A DNA stretch of 44,269 bases from DASRDE01 sp035652755 (GCA_035652755.1 DASRDE010000016.1:1-44269), one strand, 5' to 3'; positions 17,021 to 25,804 are shown, counted from the stretch's first letter. Made by a program: numbers and translations. Notes: a model not told the origin generated them from the letters alone.

Positions 17021-17051
17021 ATGAATGCGGCGAAAATTCCGCCGCATTCAT
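17021..17051. repeat. Perfect 12-bp inverted repeat
   Basis: ATGAATGCGGCG and CGCCGCATTCAT flank a 7-base loop (AAAATTC), 41 bases after the kinase stop. There is no T-run on either side, so it is not a standard intrinsic terminator. It could be an mRNA hairpin ending the kinase transcript, a protein-binding dyad, or a small mobile repeat unit. No other copy was noticed in the window. The rest of 16980-17126 shows no gene. Confidence 0.8.
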
Positions 17052-17126
17052 GATAGGATAGGGTGCGTTCCTATTCTTTGGCTGGTCCGAATGTCAGTTA
17101 GGCCGGCGTCAGGATAAAGTGAACTC

Positions 17127-17615
17127 ATGAATAATAACCGTTTGACCGCCATTGCGGCCGCCTTGCTCATCGGCGCATTGCTCGCCGGGTGCGGCACGGC
17201 CGGCGAATCCGGCCGCATGTCCGAATTGTCGGCCTTCATAAAAGCTCCGTCATTCTCTTTGAGCGGAGAGCGTCTAAACGGCGCGAGCAGCATCGCACCA
17301 TGCCCGATGCAAAATAACGAGCAATTTTTCCTTCGGGGACAGGCACGCGGACCGTTCGCCGGTACGTTCTCCGGAACGGGATACTTTCGGTTGCGGCAAG
17401 GCGGAGGTTTTACAACCATCTCGTTCTCCATCATATCCGGTATATCTACCATCGCTGGACGGGGTTTTAGCCCGAATATCGGTTGCGCCGGGAATACCGG
17501 TCAGCTGCCGTATACGGCAACGCTGACGAGACATGGAAAAGTCATCGCCTCAACGTCCGGTTTCGCGTACGTCGAGCTGGATCTGGTGCACCGTACCTTC
17601 AAAGCGTCGTTCTAG
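17127..17615 (+). CDS. Small lipoprotein of unknown function
   Basis: A 162-residue protein with a signal peptide and lipobox (ALLIGALLAGCGTAG, Cys22). The mature part is beta-rich and Gly/Ser-rich (GPFAGTFSGTGYFRLRQGGG and FTTISFSIISGISTIAGRGF), reminiscent of a compact beta-sandwich or barrel, with two further Cys residues that could pair. It ends in a hydrophobic strand (FAYVELDLVHRTFKASF). The AGGA at 17111 is a weak Shine-Dalgarno. It stands alone between the kinase and the convergent glutamine synthetase-like gene. No family recognised. Confidence 0.7.
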   Translation: MNNNRLTAIAAALLIGALLAGCGTAGESGRMSELSAFIKAPSFSLSGERLNGASSIAPCPMQNNEQFFLRGQARGPFAGTFSGTGYFRLRQGGGFTTISFSIISGISTIAGRGFSPNIGCAGNTGQLPYTATLTRHGKVIASTSGFAYVELDLVHRTFKASF

Positions 17616-17625
17616 CGTTCTAGCC

Positions 17626-18939
17626 CTAATAGAGCCGTAGATACGCGCGGTGCTCCCACGCGTGCACGGCGCGGCGGTATCGCTCGTACTCCTCCAGTTT
17701 GGCGTCGCGGAACGCATGGTAGATGTGGTCGCCCAGGACCGCGCGGATCGCAGCGTCGGCATCCAGCTCGGAAATCGCTTGGCGCAGCGATTTGGGCAGC
17801 GTGCGAATCCCGCGCTCGCGGCGCTCGCGTTCGTCCAACTCGTAGGTCGAACCGGAAAGCGGCTCGCCCGGAAGCGTGCGCTGCGAAATGCCGTCCGCGA
17901 TGGCTCCGGCAAGTACTGCGAGCGCCAAATACGGATTGCACGCGGGATCGGGACTTCGCATCTCGACGCTTGCGCGTTCGCCGGGCGGCACGCGAACCAG
18001 GGCGTTGGCGCTGCGCCGTGACCATACGGTGTAGATCGGCGCGTCCCATGCAGCGACGAGCCGTTTGTATGAATTGACCGTCGCGTTACAGACCGCCGTG
18101 GCCGCCGGTGCATGCGCGAGCAGGCCGCCGATCGAGTAGAAGGTGACGTCGTCGGGTGCATCGCCGTCGCCCTGCGCCGGCACCGGCAGCGCGAAAGCGG
18201 CGTGCAAGCCGCTCCCGGCGCGTCCCTCCAACGGCTTCGGCATGAACGTCGCTTCCAGCCCGTAGCGCGCGGCGACGTGTTTGGCAAGCGTGCGCAGCGT
18301 GAGCAGCGAGTCCGCCGCTTCGAGCAACGGCATCGTCGCGAAGTCGATCTCGTGCTGGCCCGGGCTATGTTCGTGATGCGCGCTCGATACGGGGACGCCC
18401 ATCGTTTCCAGAGCGCTGACGATCGCGCTGCGCGCTTCCTCTCCGCGGTCGTTCGCCGAATAGTCGAAGTACGATCCGACGTCTGAGGTGCGCGTCGATC
18501 CGAATTCGCTCTCGACCGCGTCAAACAGGTAGAACTCGACCTCCAATGCGACGGCCAGTTCGCCGCCGGCGGCGGCGGCAGCGGATTCGATCGCGCGGGC
18601 GAGCGTCGTGCGCGGGCAGCCTTCGAACTCCGAGCCGTCCGGCATCGCTATGTCGCAAAGCATGCGCGCCTCACAGGCAGCAGGCGTCGACCACGGGTAG
18701 ACGGCGAACGTCGACGGATCCGGCCGGAGCACCATGTCGAGTTCTTCGCCGCGTACGAACCCGTCGATCGAACCGCCGTCGAACGTGACCTCGCCGTCGA
18801 GGGCCGCCTCGAGCCGAGCTACGGGGATCGAAACGTTCTTGGAAACGCCGAGCACATCGGCGAACGAGAGCCGCACGAAATGGACGCCGCGCTCTTTGGC
18901 CAGCCGGAGCACGTCGCGTTTATTGAGGTGTGAGCGCAT
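17626..18939 (-). CDS. Glutamine synthetase family enzyme (possibly gamma-glutamyl-amine ligase-like)
   Basis: A 437-residue GS-I-type ligase. ATG 18939 lies inside the last 20 bases of the PucR gene. Visible: beta-grasp with TFDGGSIDGF, metal site ALEVEFYLF and SAHHEHSPGQHEIDFA, FMPKPLEGRAGSGLH, SRRSANALVRVP and VEMRSPDPACNPYLALAVL. Judged by eye, the residue matching the glutamate-binding Asn of the NGSGMH motif is Ala (RAGSGLH). The C-terminal adenylylation-type Tyr loop is not obvious. Family members of this type often join glutamate to amines (PuuA-like) or act on related substrates. Coupling to a PucR/CdaR regulator supports a catabolic role, but ordinary glutamine synthesis is not excluded. 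Confidence 0.88.
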   Translation of the reverse strand: MRSHLNKRDVLRLAKERGVHFVRLSFADVLGVSKNVSIPVARLEAALDGEVTFDGGSIDGFVRGEELDMVLRPDPSTFAVYPWSTPAACEARMLCDIAMPDGSEFEGCPRTTLARAIESAAAAAGGELAVALEVEFYLFDAVESEFGSTRTSDVGSYFDYSANDRGEEARSAIVSALETMGVPVSSAHHEHSPGQHEIDFATMPLLEAADSLLTLRTLAKHVAARYGLEATFMPKPLEGRAGSGLHAAFALPVPAQGDGDAPDDVTFYSIGGLLAHAPAATAVCNATVNSYKRLVAAWDAPIYTVWSRRSANALVRVPPGERASVEMRSPDPACNPYLALAVLAGAIADGISQRTLPGEPLSGSTYELDERERRERGIRTLPKSLRQAISELDADAAIRAVLGDHIYHAFRDAKLEEYERYRRAVHAWEHRAYLRLY

Positions 18940-20089
18940 CAATTGCCATCGCCATTCGCAGAGTGAGCTGATCGTGAGGGTCGCCCAATTTGCAGCCGCA
19001 GATCTCGCCGATCTGCCGCAGCCGGTAGAAGACCGTGTGCCTGTGCACGTGGAGTTGCGCGGCTGCGGTTTTAACGTTTTCGCCGACGTCGAAATACAGC
19101 CGCAGCGTCCGTTCGAGCTCGGTTTGATGTTTTTCGTCGTAACTGCGCAACGGCGCCAGCGTCCGCGCCGCAAATTCGCGCAGTGCCGTGCTGCCGGCGC
19201 CCTCGAGCAGCAGCGGATACGCGCCCAACTCCTCGTAGATACCGGCTTTCCCAGCGCCGTACAACCGGCGCGCGATTGCCAACGCGGATTGCGCCCGCGC
19301 TATTGAAACCGGCACGTCGGCCAGAGCCGCGCGCGTACCGACGCCGACTGCAGCGCGCACGTGCGGCAGCGTCTTTGCAACGGTACGAGGAAAGAGCGCG
19401 GCCGCGGTTCGCGCATTCGCCGTGTCGATCTCTCGAGCCGCCGGCACCAGCAGAATCGTCGTATTGCCGATCTCGAGCGCTGCGGTCTCGGCGTCCGGCG
19501 CCCGAAAAACTTGCAGAGCCCGCGCGCGTACGGCGTTACGGTCGTCGACGCCGGCCCGCTCGTCGGACGCTTCGGGCTCGACGGCCACCGCCAGGTAATG
19601 CGTTGCCGGAACGATGCCTCGCGCGGCCGCGTCGTCGCGCGCGGACGCCGCATCGGCATATGCTCCTGCGCTCAGGCGTTCCCAGAAGGCCCGGCGGCGC
19701 GCAGGATGGCCCCCGGGATCGCGCGCGAGTTCGACGGCGATCGCCCCAGCGGTGAGCCGCAGCAAGGGCGAGTAGCAATCGAGATCGCCCGAACCGAAGA
19801 TCGAAATCTGCCCGAATCGCGTCTCGCCGCCCGCGATCGCCATCGAGCGTCCCGCGCGCCCGCCCCGCAGCGGCTCGGGCACGTTGCCGGACGGCTCCGG
19901 CGCCAGGCCGCGAACGCTGCTCGGAAGGCCGGATCCGGCGGCTGTGACGTGCCGCCACTGCGCGTCTTCGACGAGGACGCCGCAGCCGGTGACGCGCGCG
20001 AGGACGCCGGCCAGGGCCTTCGGACCGCCTCCGGCCGCCGCGACCCGTGCGAGCTCCTCGGCAAACGCGACGATCTCGTCTGCAGTCAT
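18920..20089 (-). CDS. PucR/CdaR-family transcriptional regulator
   Basis: A 389-residue regulator. The C-terminus is the PucR helix-turn-helix (TLRLYFDVGENVKTAAAQLHVH-RHTVFYRLRQI, within about the last 60 residues). The middle part is GGDEF-like/CdaR (VGVGTRAALADVPVSIARAQS), and the N-terminus is a sensor-like domain (CGVLVEDAQWRHVTAAG). ATG 20089 (MTADEIVAFAEEL) is chosen; GTG 20131 would add 14 residues and would nearly touch the divergent gene at 20133. It overlaps the downstream GS-like gene by 20 bases. PucR proteins usually activate purine, sugar-acid or amine use genes, so it probably controls the GS-like gene and itself; this is inferred from context. Confidence 0.9.
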   Translation of the reverse strand: MTADEIVAFAEELARVAAAGGGPKALAGVLARVTGCGVLVEDAQWRHVTAAGSGLPSSVRGLAPEPSGNVPEPLRGGRAGRSMAIAGGETRFGQISIFGSGDLDCYSPLLRLTAGAIAVELARDPGGHPARRRAFWERLSAGAYADAASARDDAAARGIVPATHYLAVAVEPEASDERAGVDDRNAVRARALQVFRAPDAETAALEIGNTTILLVPAAREIDTANARTAAALFPRTVAKTLPHVRAAVGVGTRAALADVPVSIARAQSALAIARRLYGAGKAGIYEELGAYPLLLEGAGSTALREFAARTLAPLRSYDEKHQTELERTLRLYFDVGENVKTAAAQLHVHRHTVFYRLRQIGEICGCKLGDPHDQLTLRMAMAIDALTPQ

Positions 20090-20132
20090 CCGGCGCACTT
20101 CGGGCGAATGGGGACCCCGACATTCTGCCACA

Positions 20133-21923
20133 ATGCAAACTCAGCCCGCACTGACGAGCTTGTTGTCCTCGCTGTACGAGGACAACCCCGACGCCATCGG
20201 GGTCTATGACCGCGACGGCATTCTCGTTGCATGCAACAAGGCCGCTTGCGAGCTCGCCGGCTATCCCCACGAGCAGATCGCCGGCACGCATTTCACGCAG
20301 CACGTGTTTCACAAGGATCGAGAGCGTGCGCAGGAAGCCTTCGCCAACGCGCTTGCGGGCGTTTGCGATCACGTAGAAACGACGATCCGCAAGCGAACGG
20401 GCGAGATCGTTCCGGTCGAACTCTACGCATTTCCGGCAAAGGCCGGCGAGGGCATCGCGGGCGCTTTCGTTCAGGCCCGCGACCTCGTGGCATTGCGCTC
20501 GGCCGAGCAAACGCTCGGACTTCACGAGCAGCGATCGCGTTCGCTCTTCGAATACCATCCCGACGGGATCATGGCGCTTAAAGCGGACGGTGAAATGTCC
20601 CGCGTGAACGTCGCGCTCGAAGCGGCCACCGGCTTCTACGGCGAGCAGCTCATCGGCAAACCCTGGACCGAGATCATCGCTCCGGAGTGCCGCGAAGCGG
20701 CGGCGCAGGCATTTTCGCTGGTTCGCCGCGGCGAGGCGACCGAGTTCGATTCGAGTTTACTCGATCGGCTGGGCAACCGCATCGACGTGCAAATCAAACT
20801 CGTACCGCTGCGCGTCGGCGAGCGGATCGAGGGCGCATACGCGGTCGCCCGCAGCATGGTCGCGCAGCGCAGCGCCGAACGCGCGATCGCGCTGCAGGGC
20901 GAGCGGATACGCGAGCTCTACTTGGCGGCGGCCTCCCGCGGAGATTCGACTCAGACGCAGCTGGACAATACGCTGCGCCTGGGATGCCGGATGTTTGGTT
21001 TCGATTACGGGTACGTCACGCGATTCGACGGCGTCACCATGTCGATCTTAAACGCCGTGGGCGAAGGGACCGAAGTGCACGTCGGCGCCGTCTTCCCGAT
21101 CGAAACCGTGCTCGCGAGGTTCCTGCGGGGCGAACGTCAGACGCTGTTCGTTGCCGATTTAGGCGTCGCGCCTTGGGATACCGAGCGCGGATACGCAAAC
21201 GCGCCGTGGCGATCGTATTTCGGAACGAAGCTGATCGTCAACAATCAAGAGTTCGGAGCGATGGTCTTCGCCGGGCGGTACCCGCACGCCGAGGACCTTC
21301 AGGCGCTGGACCGCGACCTGCTCCAGCTGATGGCGTTGTTCGCCGCTGCGGCCATCGAGCGGTTGCAGCACGCCGAGCGCATCGAACAGCTTGCATTCTT
21401 CGATTCGCTCACGGGGCTGCCCAACCGCGTGCTTTTCGGCGATCGCATCCGGCAGACGTTAGGAGCGGCCAAGCGCTACAACCGCGGGTTTTCGGTCATG
21501 TACCTGGACCTGGACAACTTCAAGGACATCAACGACCGTTTCGGACACGGTGCAGGCGACTTGGTTCTCAAGTCGATTGCGGATCGGCTCCTGGCGACGC
21601 TGCGCGAAAGCGACACGGTCGCACGCTTCGGCGGAGACGAGTTCGTGATCTTACAGCCGGTGGTCAACGGGGCCAACGACGCTTCCGATCTGGCGCGAAA
21701 GATCGTGGCTGCGATGCAGCGGCCCTTGCAGGTCGCAGACGAAGAGCGCGTCGTGCACGCGAGTATTGGGATTGCGCTCTATCCGCAGGACGGCTCGACG
21801 CCCGAGGACTTGATGGAACGCGCCGATCGCGCGCTGTACCGTGCAAAGCATGCCGGCCGGAACCGGTGGCTGTTCTTCAACGATGAGGCGCCGCGGCTGG
21901 ATTGGCCTTCGCGCGGTGCGTAA
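20133..21923 (+). CDS. Diguanylate cyclase with two PAS domains and a GAF domain
   Basis: A 596-residue cytoplasmic enzyme making cyclic di-GMP from two GTP. Order: PAS (about 10-120, NPDAIGVYDRDGILVACNKA), PAS (about 130-250, HPDGIMALKADGEMSRVNVA), GAF (about 265-420, TRFDGVTMSILNAVGEGTEV) and GGDEF (about 430-590). The active loop is intact, ARFGGDEFVIL, and the inhibitory site RESD stands five residues before it, so product feedback is expected. No EAL domain and no membrane segment. It starts at ATG 20133, divergent from the PucR gene; 3' end overlaps the convergent PRC/MgtE_N gene by 47 bases. Possible targets here are the flagellin and fibre loci, but nothing in the sequence shows a direct link. 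Confidence 0.96.
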   Translation: MQTQPALTSLLSSLYEDNPDAIGVYDRDGILVACNKAACELAGYPHEQIAGTHFTQHVFHKDRERAQEAFANALAGVCDHVETTIRKRTGEIVPVELYAFPAKAGEGIAGAFVQARDLVALRSAEQTLGLHEQRSRSLFEYHPDGIMALKADGEMSRVNVALEAATGFYGEQLIGKPWTEIIAPECREAAAQAFSLVRRGEATEFDSSLLDRLGNRIDVQIKLVPLRVGERIEGAYAVARSMVAQRSAERAIALQGERIRELYLAAASRGDSTQTQLDNTLRLGCRMFGFDYGYVTRFDGVTMSILNAVGEGTEVHVGAVFPIETVLARFLRGERQTLFVADLGVAPWDTERGYANAPWRSYFGTKLIVNNQEFGAMVFAGRYPHAEDLQALDRDLLQLMALFAAAAIERLQHAERIEQLAFFDSLTGLPNRVLFGDRIRQTLGAAKRYNRGFSVMYLDLDNFKDINDRFGHGAGDLVLKSIADRLLATLRESDTVARFGGDEFVILQPVVNGANDASDLARKIVAAMQRPLQVADEERVVHASIGIALYPQDGSTPEDLMERADRALYRAKHAGRNRWLFFNDEAPRLDWPSRGA

Positions 21924-23178
21924 TGCGAGGGAGTTCCTTGGCCAGGTTTTCGGGCATGATCGCGTCTATTGCATCGTCGACGGTGACGATGCCGAGCATT
22001 TTCCCGGCTTCGTCGAGCACCGGCACGGCCAGTAGGTCGTAGCGCGCGATGGTCGCAGCGACTTCCCGGGCGTCCATCGAGGGCAGCACGCTCACGACGT
22101 CGGTGTCCATGATTTGCTCGATGCTGTGGTCCGGCGCTGCCAAGAGCAGCGTGCGCAGGCTCAAGACGCCCAGCAGCCGGTCTTCCTTGTCGACGACGTA
22201 CAAATAGTAGATGAACTCTTGCTCGGGTGCGATCTCGCGGATTTTCCGGATCGTTTGCTCGGCGCTGCGGTGCGGATAGATCCACGTGTAGTCGGCCGTC
22301 ATGAGGCCGCCGGCGGTGTCTTCTCCGTATTGCACGAGTTGCCGCAGCTCGCCCGCGGTATACTCGTTCATCTCGGCGAGCAGTTCCAGCTGCTGCGTCT
22401 CGTCCAGTTCGCCCAGCAGATCCGCGGCGTCGTCCGAGTCCATCTCTTCTATAATGTCGGCCGCGCGTTCGGTTCCGAGGTCTTCGATGATCGAACGCTG
22501 GCGTTCGGCATCCAGATGCTCGAGCGTATCGGCCGCCGTCTCGTCGTCCAGCTGCGTGATGACGGCCGTGGCCTCACGCGCGGAGAGGTCGGAGATGATC
22601 TCGGCCAGGTCGCTCGGATGCAGCTTGGCCAGTTTGCTCTCTTTCACCGAAAGCTGCACCTGGCTGGGGTTGGAATCGCGAATCGGCGCAACCGAGTTCC
22701 AAGCGATCATCGCGCGCGGAACGTTTCTATAGATCCACGGTGTGAAACGCTTGCCGAACGACTTTAGGCCGAGCCTGCGCAGCAATCCGCTCACGCCCAC
22801 ATCGGCAGCCACGACGCGCAGTTTGCCGCCGGTATTGGCCAGCTCGATGTCGTTGATGCGCACGACCTTACGGCCGTCGACGTCGACGATCTGTTTGTCG
22901 AGCAGATCGCTGACGAGATAGAGTGAGTCCGGGCCCGGTGTTCGCTCCGTATTCGGAGTCGCGGTCAGCGCGACGGCTCCGCCGTGATCGACGTCGGCCA
23001 CCGTCTCCATCGGCGCAAAGCGGGCACCTTGCGCCGTTTTGATCAGCAGGCCGTCGATCTGCGGAAAGACTTCGTCAGGTTTGCCGACCAGAAAATCCGT
23101 GACCTTTCCGATCGGTAAGTCGTTCACGGTGGCCTTGCGGCCGACCAGCTCGGAGAGAAACCCTTCGTGGAACGCCAT
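21877..23178 (-). CDS. PRC-barrel / MgtE_N / CBS protein lacking a transport domain
   Basis: A 433-residue soluble protein. Residues 1-150 contain two PRC-barrel-like units (KVTDFLVGKPDE and DLLDKQIVDVDGRKVVRINDI). Residues about 180-300 are an MgtE intracellular N domain (KLHPSDLAEIISDLSAREAT, RQRSIIEDLGTERAADIIEE, DAADLLGELDETQQ). A CBS pair follows (GGLMTADYTWIYPHRSAEQT, VLPSMDAREVAATIARYDLL). The membrane part of MgtE is absent: the chain ends just after CBS2, with PRITHRAKANPAAAPHR. A strong Shine-Dalgarno (AAGGGGGTGA) precedes the ATG. Elsewhere such proteins accompany NRAMP/Mn or Mg transport genes; none is adjacent here. Likely a metal- or nucleotide-sensing partner. Confidence 0.88.
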   Translation of the reverse strand: MAFHEGFLSELVGRKATVNDLPIGKVTDFLVGKPDEVFPQIDGLLIKTAQGARFAPMETVADVDHGGAVALTATPNTERTPGPDSLYLVSDLLDKQIVDVDGRKVVRINDIELANTGGKLRVVAADVGVSGLLRRLGLKSFGKRFTPWIYRNVPRAMIAWNSVAPIRDSNPSQVQLSVKESKLAKLHPSDLAEIISDLSAREATAVITQLDDETAADTLEHLDAERQRSIIEDLGTERAADIIEEMDSDDAADLLGELDETQQLELLAEMNEYTAGELRQLVQYGEDTAGGLMTADYTWIYPHRSAEQTIRKIREIAPEQEFIYYLYVVDKEDRLLGVLSLRTLLLAAPDHSIEQIMDTDVVSVLPSMDAREVAATIARYDLLAVPVLDEAGKMLGIVTVDDAIDAIMPENLAKELPRITHRAKANPAAAPHR

Positions 23179-23270
23179 CGGACCGTCACCCCCTTTTTGC
23201 GCCGTCCCTTTCTTTCAGTATAGCAGGGGCGCGTCAAGCGGGGTGACGGGCCGGGTGAACGAGATGGGCT

Positions 23271-24479
23271 CTAGTAGAAAAACTGCTGCAACTGGTTGAA
23301 CTGCGGACCGAACGCCCACCCCATGCGTTTGGCCGGATTGAGCGCTGCCGGGGGCTCGGATATCGCAAACCCGAAACCGGTAATCGTCTCGACGAGATGT
23401 CCCGCCTCGTCGTAGACCTGCAGCGCGCCGCCCGGCCCGCACGCATTCTGCGGCTCCATGACCAGAAAGAGTTTATGGACGGGATCGTTGGCGATGCCCG
23501 CGCCGCTGGTCGTTTGATCGGTATCGCGCGTGCACGGGAGCTGGACGAACGTGATCCCCCGGGCATGGTTGACGTCGTAGAACTCGACCTCCGAGTTCAG
23601 CTCGGTCGTGGTCGCTTCAACACCGGTGTTCGGGTCCACCGCCGCGCCGTTCACGAAGCCGGCATGAAATCCGCCGTTGTTGTACCCGCTGAACTGCGTG
23701 GTCTTGCCGGTCTGCAAATTGACGACGACGTTGAGCGGCGCTTGGCCGCCGACGGTTCCTCCATCGGGTGACAGGGCAAGAACGGCTTCGTTCTTGCTGA
23801 TGTATTGAGCCATCTGCGGGCCGTTCCCGCCCCCGAACAGGTTCGGATCGAGATGAATGATCTTGCTGACCGTGTTGGCGGCGATGTTGGTTACCACCAG
23901 GTCCGGCTGGTCGCCGTTCTTGAGTTCGATGGCGAAAAGAGCGCTCGTCAACGTCGTTTGATTCACGCCGGCTTGCAGCACGTCGATGTCCTTGATCGGC
24001 GGCGTCCACTTCCCTGTGAACTTCTGCGCGGTGACCGGATTCATGACTTCGTAGAACCGCTGGGCGAAGAGCTGTCCCTTGGGGACGTAGTAATGCGTGA
24101 CCAATCCAACGTCGCCCGTAAAAATGCCGTCGAATCCGTAGGAGTTCACCGTACCGGTTTCATTGGCAAAGGAGCTGGTGATCGCGCCGGTGTCCTGGTC
24201 GAACGTCTCGACCGAAACCCTCGTCGCGCCGTTGTTCTTGACGGTCATCGCCGAAGCCAGGCCGCCGTCATTCCCCTTCTGATCGACGTCGAATCCGAAG
24301 ACTTGTCCGCCGTCTTTTGTATTGAGCACCGCGCCCAGGCCCACTTTGTGCCCCGCCTGCAGCGGCTGCGCCAGCCGTACGTTCGGGAGCGCCGATACGG
24401 AAGGCGATGAGCCGCCGCGGCACGCCGCGAGGATCGCGGCAACACCAAGCACGGCCGGAATCGCACGAAACCTATGCAT
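23271..24479 (-). CDS. Secreted lipoprotein, paralogue A of a tandem pair
   Basis: A 402-residue lipoprotein with lipobox AAILAACRGGSS. Characteristic blocks: NTKDGGQVFGFDVDQKGNDG, TFDQDTGAITSSFANETGTV, VTHYYVPKGQLFAQRFYEVM, NIAANTVSKIIHLDPNLFGG and a conserved end, RMGWAFGPQFNQLQQFFY. The repeated short beta strands suggest a beta-propeller-like fold. A good Shine-Dalgarno (GAGGTGGAG) precedes ATG 24479. It follows its paralogue by 14 bases and was probably made by duplication. No known family recognised; an extracytoplasmic binding or scaffold role is only a guess. Confidence 0.8.
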   Translation of the reverse strand: MHRFRAIPAVLGVAAILAACRGGSSPSVSALPNVRLAQPLQAGHKVGLGAVLNTKDGGQVFGFDVDQKGNDGGLASAMTVKNNGATRVSVETFDQDTGAITSSFANETGTVNSYGFDGIFTGDVGLVTHYYVPKGQLFAQRFYEVMNPVTAQKFTGKWTPPIKDIDVLQAGVNQTTLTSALFAIELKNGDQPDLVVTNIAANTVSKIIHLDPNLFGGGNGPQMAQYISKNEAVLALSPDGGTVGGQAPLNVVVNLQTGKTTQFSGYNNGGFHAGFVNGAAVDPNTGVEATTTELNSEVEFYDVNHARGITFVQLPCTRDTDQTTSGAGIANDPVHKLFLVMEPQNACGPGGALQVYDEAGHLVETITGFGFAISEPPAALNPAKRMGWAFGPQFNQLQQFFY

Positions 24480-24493
24480 GCTCCACCTCGCTT

Positions 24494-25714
24494 CTAATAA
24501 AAGAACTGCTGAAGTTGATCGGGGCCCGGACCGAACGCCCAGCCCATGCGCTTGGACGGATTGATTGCCGCCGGCGGCTCCGCTAGGAAGAACGTGAAGC
24601 CTGTAATCGTTTCGACGAGCGTGCCCTTTTCGTTATAAACCAGGATCGCGCTGCCGCTCGAGCACCCGTACGAGGGAACTGAGACCAAGAACAGGTGGTT
24701 TATCGAATCGGCGGCGATTCCGGCTCCGCTGAGCGTTTGGCTCTGGTTCGAGGTGCACGGCAACTGCGCGGCTGCGATTCCCGTCTGCTTCGTCAAATCG
24801 TAGAATTCGACTTGCGCGTTGAGCTCCGTGGTCGTCGCTTCCACGTGCGTCGTCGAATCGACGGCGTTGCCGTTCGGATAGCCCGGCCCGAACGGTCCGT
24901 TGTTGAATCCGCTGAACAGGGTATTCTTGCCCGTCGCCAGATCGATGAGTACCGTCTGGGTCGGAATGGGCGGCTGACGTACCGCGCCGCCGTCGGGCGA
25001 GAGCACGATGACGGCTTTATTCGCGGCCGGGTCCTGAGCCAAGATCGGGCCGTTACCGCCGACGAAGAGGTTCGGGTCGAGCGGGATCACTTTTTGAATC
25101 TTATTGGCAGCGATATCGGTGACGACCAGCTCCGGATTTCCGGTTTTTGGGTCGCCGGCCATCACGACGTTTTCCGCGGTCGATTGGTTGCGAGCGGTCT
25201 GCTGCACGTTCAAGTTCAACGCCGGCGGCGTCCATTTGCCGGTGAACGTTCCGGACGTGACGGGATTCATGACGTCGTAGAAATGCTTGGCGAAGATCTG
25301 GCCCTTCGGCACGTAGAAGTGGGTGACGAAGCCGACGTCGCCGGCCAGGATGCCGTTGAAAGCGTACGAGTTTACCGAGCCGGTCGCGCCGGCGAACGTA
25401 TTCGTGATCGCGCCCGTGTCTTGATCGAACGTGTCCATGCTCACGGTGAAGACGCCGGGCTTGTTCGTGGTCTTCGACGTCGCAAAGGCGCCGTCGGAGC
25501 CGTTCTGGTTGATGTCGAAGCCGAAAATTTGGCCGCCGTCTTTGGTGGTGAGCAGCACACCGAGCCGGCCTTGCGGCACGCGCGGTTGCTCCCGGCTTAC
25601 GCTTTGCGGAACTGCATTGGGCAATGGCCCCGGTGTGCCGCCGCGGCAGCCGGCCAGCACGGCGGCTGCCGTCACACCGATCGCGCACGCAACGTAGGGT
25701 CGAAAAAACGCCAC
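24494..25714 (-). CDS. Secreted lipoprotein, paralogue B of a tandem pair
   Basis: A 406-residue lipoprotein with lipobox AAVLAGCRGGTP. Start is GTG 25714, preceded by AAGGAG. Blocks match paralogue A in order: TTKDGGQIFGFDINQNGSDG, TFDQDTGAITNTFAGATGSV, VTHFYVPKGQIFAKHFYDVM, DIAANKIQKVIPLDPNLFVG, and the end RMGWAFGPGPDQLQQFFY. It is the promoter-proximal copy. The identical framework with diverged surface loops (for example DQTTSGAG versus SQTLSGAG) suggests both copies are kept functional. Confidence 0.8.
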   Translation of the reverse strand: MAFFRPYVACAIGVTAAAVLAGCRGGTPGPLPNAVPQSVSREQPRVPQGRLGVLLTTKDGGQIFGFDINQNGSDGAFATSKTTNKPGVFTVSMDTFDQDTGAITNTFAGATGSVNSYAFNGILAGDVGFVTHFYVPKGQIFAKHFYDVMNPVTSGTFTGKWTPPALNLNVQQTARNQSTAENVVMAGDPKTGNPELVVTDIAANKIQKVIPLDPNLFVGGNGPILAQDPAANKAVIVLSPDGGAVRQPPIPTQTVLIDLATGKNTLFSGFNNGPFGPGYPNGNAVDSTTHVEATTTELNAQVEFYDLTKQTGIAAAQLPCTSNQSQTLSGAGIAADSINHLFLVSVPSYGCSSGSAILVYNEKGTLVETITGFTFFLAEPPAAINPSKRMGWAFGPGPDQLQQFFY

Positions 25715-25804
25715 GATAGAACTTCTCCTTGCCGCTCCGCTGGTGCAAGGTAAGCGTTAAGTCTGAAAAATTCGTGAAGCGCGGGCCGCCGCCGGCGGGG
25801 CTAG

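Noticed and set aside
17021..17051. Rho-independent terminator for the kinase gene
   Set aside because: The stem is perfect but there is no T-run on either strand.
17052..17126. Riboswitch upstream of the 17127 lipoprotein
   Set aside because: Only a short 5-bp stem can be drawn and no known riboswitch core was recognised.
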